A model generated the notes under the pieces. It saw nothing but the letters and a program-made list of their open reading frames with translations. It made no database searches and had not been told where the DNA came from. Position numbers and translations under genes: made by a program. From Tipula vernalis (Eukaryota; Arthropoda; Insecta; Diptera; Tipulidae), in assembly GCA_958295665.1 (NCBI GenBank), contig OY282560.1, positions 93,844,311-93,908,310 on the forward strand: 64,000 nucleotides of DNA, read 5' to 3'. Every line of letters begins with the position of its first letter. The first letter of the stretch is position 1. Positions 57,387-64,000 of the stretch are shown piece after piece.

Positions 57387-57770
57387 TTGATTTTAAAGAT
57401 GGAGAATCGAAATTCTGGCATATTATGTGCTGTTAAGTCATGCACAGCATCACGTAGAGGAAACCCGAAAAGAAAGTTTTTTTTATTTCCATCTGACAAA
57501 AATATGTTTGATGTATGGATTACTAGGTGCAGTTTACAACATTGGAATTTACCCAAACGGTTAACTATATGTGAAAAACATTTCGATCCCAAAGTCGTCG
57601 GAAAAAGAAGATTGAAGAAAAACGCTGTGTCGGAATTTTACCTCACTTATCCTGATTTAAAGGTCGATAATGAAGTCCCGTTTCGATATCAAGGCATTAC
57701 CACTTGTAGTTCGCTAGATTTCTCAGTCGATCTTACCCCAGAAAATTAGATTCATCCGCGGAGCAGCCTG
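57387..57770 (+). pseudogene. P-element-like transposase, THAP DNA-binding domain
   Basis: The frame starts at an ATG at about 57399, and the N-terminus carries a THAP zinc finger: 'CAVKSCTASRRGNPKRKFF', 'LFPSD', 'VWITRC' and 'ICEKHFDPKVV' give the C2-CH pattern, the invariant Pro and the Trp. The rest of about 45 residues is linker. THAP binds the transposon ends. In this context, with a P-type catalytic domain downstream on the same strand, it is the DNA-binding module of a P-element transposase. The frame stops at 57749, and the following coding pieces are in other frames or past lost splice sites. Confidence 0.88.
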
Positions 57771-58497
57771 GACCTTCTTGTAAAAATTGTTTAACTCAAT
57801 TTAAAAATTCATTCCATTGTAGAGCAATTGAAAGATTACCAAAAATAAGTGCAAATGCTAAGGAATTTGTGAAAATATTGATCGATAGAAAGAAGCAGTG
57901 GCCGCAAGAACAGAGGAATATTGCACAAAAAAATTTATTTTAAATATCCGACCTGCTTCCAAATCTTCGTTGTGTCGTTGGGCCCCTATCAAAAACTTAA
58001 AACCAGGTTTCAATGATTGTATTTTGGTAGGACTTAAGGAGAAAGTAGATTAATTAAGCAATAGTGAAAGATAGTAATTCTAATGTTTAACGAAATGTCT
58101 ATTAGACCTGATTTGGAGTACAAATAAATAAAACAAGAACAAGAACACACAGAATATTGCCAAGTATGTAACAGTATTTCTAATTCGCGGACTTATACAA
58201 CAGTTTAAATATATAATTTCTTACCATGCAAGTGAAAATAATATTTATAGTGCAAATTTAAAAGAAATTTTGTTCGATACCTTAGCGGTGTTGCAGAGAA
58301 TTGGCCTAACTACGGTTGCAGGAGTTTGCGATCAGTGGCCAAACAACGGGAAATGCTACAGCATGCTTAATGTGTGTAAAGAATGCCATTTTTTATATGA
58401 TGTGCCGCATTTGATTAAATCCGTCAGAAATACATTTATTAGTAGTAATTTAAAAACACCTGGACAGCGATTTTGGTCGCAATTTGAGGATTGAGTT
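57771..58497 (+). pseudogene. P-element-like transposase, first part of the catalytic domain
   Basis: Pieces in changing frames follow the P-element order: 'AKEFVKILIDRKKQWPQEQ', 'CRWAPIKNLKPGFNDCILVG' (57970-58030), 'FNEMSIRPDLEY' (about 58083-58120), 'FLIRGLIQQFKYIISYHA', then the frame 58270-58494 with 'LQRIGLTTVAGVCDQWPNN' and 'CHFLYDVPHLIKSVRNTF'. 'VCDQ' contains the second catalytic Asp. In 'FNEMSI' the usual Asp of FDEM is Asn, so the first metal ligand appears lost. The gene is then interrupted by the foldback region at 58468-59785. Confidence 0.85.
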
Positions 58498-59785
58498 GAG
58501 TATTACCGGAAGGCAAAAGTATTGGTAAACTGTATTGGTGTCCAAAGAATAGAGAAAAACAGAGAATAAACATTTGAAATATAAAAAAAAACAATTCAGT
58601 GTCATCTCATGCGTACGAAAGGTTGTACATATTTTTATTTCCAGTAATTTTCTGCAAAATTTAAAACTAATAAAATTGTTACTTGAATAATGATTTAAAG
58701 ATAAATAAATATTAATTAAAAAAGGCAAATAAGTCAGAAAAATATTTATAAACTATAATTTTATTAATAATTTTAAGTTAGAAAAATTACACGACGTACA
58801 TACTCCCTTTCCTGCGCTTGGATCAACACTAAAAGTTAAAATCACTAATTTACTTCTTATATTTTTCACATTATCCCTCTTATCCGATGTTAAACAAAGA
58901 AACCTTATGCCATGTTATATTAAACAAAAAACTAAAAAATACGCACATTTGACAGTGTCTAATGGGCGTTTTTTTAAGTTTTTTGTTTAACATGATGCAA
59001 ATAAGAGAGATAAAATGACACGAAAAAGAGGGATATAAAATATAATGTGGAAAAAATAAGAAGTAAATTAGTTATTTTGGCTTAGTGTTAATTCAAGCAC
59101 AGGAAAGGTTGGATGTACGTCGTGTGATTTTTCATCATTTTAAATTATTAATAAAATTATAGTTTATTAATATTTATCTGACTTATTTTCCATTTTTAGT
59201 TAATATTTATTTATCTTTAAATCATTATTTAATTAACAATTTTATTAGTTTTAAATTTTGCAGAAAATTACTGGAAATAAAAATATGTACAACATTCCTT
59301 TCGTGCGCATGAGATAACACTGAATTGTTTTTTTTTGATTTTTCAAATGTTTATTCTCACATTACTCAAAAAAAAAAAAAAAAGTTAAAAATATTATGAA
59401 TGTGGTCGACGAAGAATGTAAAAATTAAAAAACATTTATTTATGCTGCTTTTTGTTTTTTATATTGAAGATCACCACGAGCAATTGATTGCGTATATTGT
59501 TTTTGGTAACGAAGTAAAATGAATGTCTCGTTTACAACAACAATAGATAGAAAAACATGAATTCCTCATGTTAAAAGGTAGGGAAAAATAACTCAAGGCG
59601 AGCGGAAGCAAGAAAAAAGTTGAACCGATTTCACCCGCTTAGCTCATTTTTGATACTTACCATCATGAGAAAACACACTAATACAATAAAAATATTTGAC
59701 GGCACACAATAGCAAAATGTATATTATACGCCGTGTACATATACAAAATTCTCAATCCTCAATCCTCATTTTGCGACCAAAATCG
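58468..59785. mobile_element. Foldback (palindromic) insertion in the P-element transposase
   Basis: Outer inverted repeats 'cgattttggtcgcaa' with 'gaggattgag' lie at 58468-58497 and 59751-59785. Inner arms of about 390 bases each (58559-58955 and about 58975-59357) are complementary, with small differences, around a short loop near 58964. The interior is AT-rich and non-coding. The P-type coding sequence stops on the left and resumes at about 59805. The left outer repeat overlaps the last P-like codons, so the exact border is ambiguous. Confidence 0.85.
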
Positions 59786-59799
59786 ATACCCTGATGGAA

Positions 59800-60751
59800 T
59801 TGTGTCATGAAAGGTCGTGCAAGAACTATTCGAAGCGGAGAAATGGAGAATCACAAAGTTGTGTCCCAAGTTAACCAATCGTCATATTTATCCAAATTCT
59901 TTTGAAAAAATGCGAATGAAATTTGCGACACAAATATTTAGCCGAACAGTGGCAGCAGGGGTAAGAACTATGTCCGATTTTAACAATTTTTCAACAGACA
60001 CTAAACCTTTTGCGTCAGCAACTGCTAATTTTATTGAAAAAAATAGATAGACTTTTTGACAATCTTAACAGTAAAGTTTTATTCGACCGAAACCCTCACA
60101 AATGCGGTTTAAAAATTGAAAACCAAGTTTATGGAAATATCAAAACAATGATAAATTATTTTTCTGTAATTACACCACAAACAAACAAAACTGTCTACTG
60201 TCTACAATCTATAAATGGGATTTTATCTCTAATTGACAATTTACAACATTCTAATTTTGAAATAAATTTTATTTTAACCGCTCAATTAAATCAAGATCGT
60301 TTGGAAAACTTGTTCGGCATTATTAGACAACGAGGTGGTTGCAGTACCAATCGATCGATTTATGAATTTAATCATACAGTGGCAAAAATAATGACAATCA
60401 AATTATTAGAAAATTCGGCTTTCACTATATTGTGAAATGGATATAGACGAAATGTTACCAATGTTATGTTATGAGAGTGTACCGATAATAGGCGGGGACA
60501 CGAATTTAGTAATTGTAGAGGCAGACATTCAGTACGAAGACTTGTTAATCAAATCTGAAGATATTTTAGAAGGTAAAAGTGAACGCTTTTTAATATATAA
60601 AAACTACTCAAATAATACTAATTTTGGCTCGCTTCACGCACCAAGTGAAATAATTTTTAAGACTGCAAAATTCCAAATTGATATTTGTGCGAAAATTTTT
60701 AAAACACAGCCTTATATGACGAATATCAAAAGTCACATTCGAAATGTTTGA
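59800..60751 (+). pseudogene. P-element-like transposase, C-terminal half
   Basis: Resuming after the foldback: 'LTNRHIYPNSFEKMRMKFA' and 'FSRTVAAGVRTM' (59817-60050), then with a frame overlap 60010-60435, which ends in 'NQDRLENLFGIIRQRGGCS'. This last block, like LNQD-LENLFG-IRQ, is a clear P-element/THAP9 signature from the region of the third catalytic acid. A separate frame 60437-60751 ('NFGSLHAPSEIIFKTAKF') fits the P C-terminus. The element is non-functional because of frame breaks and the insertion. Confidence 0.88.
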
Positions 60752-61370
60752 GTGACACGCTATCAAACGTTACGAGCCAACGAACAAGATGAGCACCGTG
60801 CAGCACGTCGGCAAACTTATCGAGTGCAAACTGCATAATCACGATCCAGAGAAACAGTCGAACACCGGCAACAACGTCGTGCAAGTGATCGTGCAAGAGT
60901 TATTCAGAACAGAGAACAACAAATCGTTTCCTTTGAACACATTGCATTTCAGTACGATTCGGAAGTTGATTACCATTCACATTTATTCGTTGAAATTGGA
61001 ATAATGAACAAAGTGTGTTCCTATATTGCAAAGCAATGAAATACAACAACGAAACGCCTGGCATGTGCTGTTCGAACGGAAAAGTTTCGTTGCCTCATTT
61101 CGAATTACCACCAGACCCATTAAAATCATTGCTAAAAAGGTAATAACAAACGACACACAGAATTTAGATGAATAATTACTTAAATAATTGTTTATTATAA
61201 GTACATCAGAGGCTGTTGGGAGACTTCTAGAATTTCACATCCACCAAAGATATCCAACGGTTATACATTTGGCAATCCATTTAGAAAACGGACAAAGGGT
61301 GTATTTTATGGCACACAATCTCTAACAAAGATTCGAAAATCCACCCTCAACAACACTTACGGCATTTTTT
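60752..61370 (+). pseudogene. Helitron N-terminal region, Rep domain deleted
   Basis: Frames give 'NEQDEHRAARRQTYRVQ', 'SFEHIAFQYDSEVDYHSH', 'MNKVCSYCKAMKYNNETPG'-like pieces and 'PHFELPPDPLKSLLK', the zinc-finger and N-terminal region of Helitron proteins. The sequence then jumps at about 61140-61200 to 'VHLAIHLENGQRVYF'-like pieces that normally follow the Rep (HUH) nuclease. The catalytic HUH part is therefore missing. Confidence 0.8.
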
Positions 61371-61750
61371 GAATTATAATGATCACTTCGCGAAAACCTT
61401 ATTATACAATGAATTGCCACAATATTACACCTGGGCGAATAACAAGTTCTCGCGAAGGAAACGTGGAGAAGACGTCGAAGGACACCCCGGCATTAAAAAA
61501 GACTTTGCGCTTGGCAGAATGTACAGTATCCATCCTAACCAATCGGAATGTTTTCACCTAAGGATGCTGTTGCAATATGTCCGTGGACCAACTTCTTTTG
61601 AAAGCTTACAGACAGTCAATGGACAAGTAATGTATACTTATTAAGCAGCTTGCAAAGAACTTGGTCTACTTGAAGATGACGAACAATGGAATCATACGTT
61701 AGCAGATGCAGTCGTTTCCAAATCACCTTTAAAATTAAGAGAATTATTCG
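61369..61750 (+). pseudogene. Helitron linker between Rep and helicase
   Basis: 'LPQYYTWANNKFSRRKRG', 'LGRMYSIHPNQSECFHLRML' and 'GPTSFESLQTVNG' are conserved blocks that precede the Pif1-type helicase in Helitrons. The frame meets a TAA at 61642 within 'TY-AACKELGLLEDD', which continues in frame beyond it: one nonsense change. Confidence 0.85.
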
Positions 61751-62880
61751 TGATCATTTTATTATTTTGCCAACCGTCTGATCCTCTTCAATTATGGCAA
61801 ACTTTTCGAGAAGACCTTTGTGAAGACATTCGTCAAAGGGAGCGGCAACAAAGTAATGATATCACTTTACTTTGCTCAGACATTGTTTTAAATGAGGGCC
61901 TCATAAAAATTGAAAATTTATTATTTGAGCTAAGTGGGAAAAATTTGGCAGATTTTGGTCTTCCCTCGCCGAATCGGGAGGGTCAATCAATTGATCCTTT
62001 AGAAGCGACACTGAGACGCCCATACGATGTCAACCAATTGAGTGACTTCATATCAATTAATGTTACAAAATTAGTATCTGACCAGCGACATGCATATGAT
62101 AAAATAATAAATAGCGTGAGAAATAACGAAGGCAAAATATTGTTGATCGACGCTCCTGGTGGAACAGAGAAAACATTCTTAATCAACTTAATTTTGGCTA
62201 AAGTTAGATCAACAGGTAAAATCGCTGTCGCAGTTGCTTCATCTGGACTAGCAGCTACACTGCTCAGCGGCGGAAAAACCGCCCATTCTACTTTTAAATT
62301 GCCTCTAAATGTTTCTTTCCACCGAGAAACAGTATGTGCAATTCGCAAAAATGGGCCACTAGGAAAAGTCCTCCAAGAAGTTGCTCTAATTATGTGGGAT
62401 GAGTGTACAATGAGCCATCGATCGCACATTGAAGCTGTAAACAGAACTCTTAAGGACATTAGAAATTCAGGAAAAGCAATGGGGGGTGTCACCTTGGTCT
62501 TTGCTGGAGACTTTCGCCAAACATTGCCTGTAATCCCCAAAGGAACAAGAGCGAACATTATTAAAGCGTGTTTAAAATCCTCACCTCTGTGGAGTTCAAT
62601 TCAAACCGTTACATTAAAGACAAATATGAGAGCTCATTTGGGAGGTGGTGGCTATAATTTTTCGGGTCAATTATTAAAATTAGGCGATGGCAAATTACCT
62701 GAACAAAATGGACTAATTGGCAGCGAGTTAGGAAAGACTGTAACAACTCTTAATGAGTTGATATTAAACATTTATCCTGGCATAGACAATATATTCGAAA
62801 AAGATTACACTTGGATGTGCGAAAGGGCTAGCGTATCTGCACGAAATTCTTCTGTTGACGAAATAAACGATGAAATTTAA
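61750..62880 (+). pseudogene. Helitron Pif1-like helicase, Walker A altered
   Basis: A 376-codon open frame. 'ILLIDAPGGTEKTFLINLI' is the Walker A motif with Glu in place of the Gly of GGTGKT (about 62144-62180). 'VAVASSGLAATLLSGGKTAH' follows (motif Ia), then 'LIMWDECTMSH' (Walker B, DE intact), 'LVFAGDFRQTLPVIPKG' (motif II/III region) and 'LKTNMRA' (motif IV). These place it in the Pif1 family used by Helitrons for strand displacement. The G to E change would hinder ATP binding; the product is likely dead. Confidence 0.92.
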
Positions 62881-63354
62881 AAAAAAGTATTTGGTGACTT
62901 CAAAATATATTCCGCGATAGACACTGGTATAAATACAGCAGACACGGTTCACTATCCACAAGAGTTTTTGAACAGTCTAAATCCTTCAGGGTTTCCACCA
63001 CATTGCCTTAAAATGAAAGTTGGAATACCAATTATTTTATTGCGGAAACTGAATCCTCCAAATCTATGTAATGGGACAAGACTGCAAGTCAAATCGTTGA
63101 GAAACAACGTCATCGAAGCTACCATCATCACAGGCCCAGCATCTGGACAATTGGCTCACATACCTCGCATTCCCATGATATCCACAGATTTACCCTTTTC
63201 CTTTAAACGATTACAATTTCCTGTAAAAATTTCATTTGCAATTACAATTAATAAGTCACAAGGACAAACATACAAATATGTAGGAGTAGATTTGAGGAAA
63301 GAATGTTTTTCTCACGGCCAATTATATGTTGTTCTAGCTTGGCTGCCTATCTAA
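62881..63354 (+). pseudogene. Helitron helicase C-terminal part
   Basis: After a stop at 62878, the frame continues as 'YPQEFLNSLNPSGFPPH', 'LKMKVGIPIILLRKLNPP', 'LCNGTRLQVKSL' and 'FAITINKSQGQTYKYVGVD' (helicase motifs V-VI region), ending 'HGQLYVVLAWLPI'. The usual end is 'HGQLYVALSR', so the Arg of the final motif is lost by a change near the C-terminus. Confidence 0.88.
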
Positions 63355-63421
63355 ATAATTCTTTTTTTTATACAGTTACTGATAAGTAGATTGGACACGC
63401 GTAGCGGCCACAGTCAGCTAG

Positions 63422-63809
63422 TCATTTATAAAAGCAAGAATTCAAAAAACTCATACGATTCTAAACCACTCTTAATTTTAAAAACTTTTTCCTGAACAAA
63501 TGTAAATTTGACAGTCTTAGGCCATTATGATTTGTGACCACAGCTAGTTCAAAAATCTAGAATTGCATAAACAGCAACTTTTTTCACCAACGTTATTAGC
63601 ATTCATTTTAATTTAATAGTTTACAAAAAAAAAACACAATCAGTATTATTTTACTTCTAAAACAAATCAAAATGTTCTACTGTGGACGAGTAAATTACTG
63701 TAAGAATTCGAACATTTCTTAGTGATTTTGTTTAAAGAAACATCCAAGCTCAATGGCTTGGATACTAATACTACTAATACTTCCAAAGTATACTTATATA
63801 TTCGAGACT
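63422..63809. other. AT-rich spacer between Helitron end and inverted repeat
   Basis: No gene recognised. It may be 3' flanking DNA of the P-element, into which the Helitron inserted. Confidence 0.4.
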
Positions 63810-64000
63810 TTAATGAGGTTCTTCTTTCGAGTTCTTCAACATCCCAACAAACAAAACAATAAATAATTTTGTTTTTTCAACTTTTTTAATTAGTTTACAA
63901 CATGTCACGTCTCCAATGTCCAGCATCCGCAAAAAAAAAAAAAATGTAACCACATTTTATCGTAACAATTTGCAATTTTATATGAAAAAGTTTTGCCACT
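63810..64000 (-). repeat. Right arm of the large inverted repeat, cut by the window end
   Basis: Reverse-complement counterpart of 55775-55955: 'caacatgtcac', 'tctccaatgtccagcatccg' and 'cacattttatcgt' occur in mirrored order. An A-run (63931-63944) is inserted in this arm. The outer limit lies beyond the window. Confidence 0.85.

Larger units (their letters stand above)
60752..63421 (+). mobile_element. Helitron relic, helicase part with CTAG 3' end
   Basis: A degenerate Helitron polyprotein starts near 60755 and ends in 'gtcagCTAGT', with CTAG at 63418-63421 and T as the first base outside. Just upstream a small hairpin can form (TGG/CCA and CGC/GCG around GTA, about 63391-63409). This is the normal 3' structure for Helitrons. 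The 5' end is not identifiable and the Rep nuclease domain is deleted, so this is a partial copy directly following the P-element relic. Confidence 0.85.

Noticed and set aside
61983..62558. 191-codon open frame on the minus strand
   Set aside because: It is the shadow of the Helitron helicase on the plus strand, whose motifs are clear.

Overview
The window reads as AT-rich intergenic DNA from an insect, most likely a fly or midge (Diptera). The argument is the mix of parasites: BEL/Pao, Ty3/gypsy, Penelope-like, mariner, pogo/Tigger, P-element, Helitron and a DINE-1-like family with GTCY microsatellites. There is no bacterial gene organisation, and I found no host gene I could support. It is a nested graveyard of transposable elements with satellite arrays. 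Most coding pieces are broken by stops, frameshifts, deletions or later insertions. Coordinates of degenerate elements are approximate unless a repeat end or target-site duplication (TSD) fixes them.

Layout. 1-1.7 kb: 3' end of a Ty3/gypsy (CsRn1/Kabuki-like) pol, its polypurine tract and a probable 3' LTR. 3.19-4.08 kb: a mariner with unusually long inverted repeats. 4.2-8.06 kb (minus): a BEL/Pao gag-protease-RT relic split by a 1.5-kb insertion. 8-14.3 kb: mostly featureless, with a ~160-bp tandem repeat and a GA microsatellite. 14.35-15 kb (minus): a second mariner relic. 15.7-22 kb: two head-to-tail pogo/Tigger-like relics. The second is split by a BEL/Pao element with TSD CCTTG; a 330-bp MITE lies between them and a foldback hAT-like element sits in the 3' part. 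22.9-30.5 kb (minus): a Ty3/gypsy element with both LTRs. Its RNase H/integrase region carries a 3.25-kb insertion made of two direct copies of a GTCY-containing unit around a ~157-bp tandem array, itself hit by a LINE 3' fragment. 30.5-32.5 kb: a LINE RNase H fragment and a BEL gag/protease relic. 33.5-35.2 kb: a decayed ~200-bp tandem array containing a hairpin. 38.92-39.12 kb: a 200-base N gap. 39.1-46.1 kb: a macro-repeat of (AAAATAT)n arrays and a 1.24-kb unit present twice. 46.2-48.1 kb: Penelope-like and gypsy fragments, then two LTR-like arms head to head. 48.42-53.86 kb: a full-length non-LTR retrotransposon with a 35-bp TSD, encoding an OTU cysteine-protease-like domain, an APE endonuclease and an RT. 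It is interrupted by a ~285-bp insert carrying a hammerhead-ribozyme-like motif. 55.8-64 kb: an inverted repeat encloses a P-element-like THAP transposase relic, a SINE-like sequence, a TTAA-flanked palindromic MITE, a foldback insertion and a Helitron helicase relic.

The genes do not form a host pathway. What the window records is an order of insertions: which element sits inside which, with several TSDs that date events relative to one another. The most original items are the OTU-APE-RT retrotransposon with its hammerhead-bearing insert, the composite GTCY/157-bp satellite element, and the (AAAATAT)n macro-repeat beside the assembly gap.
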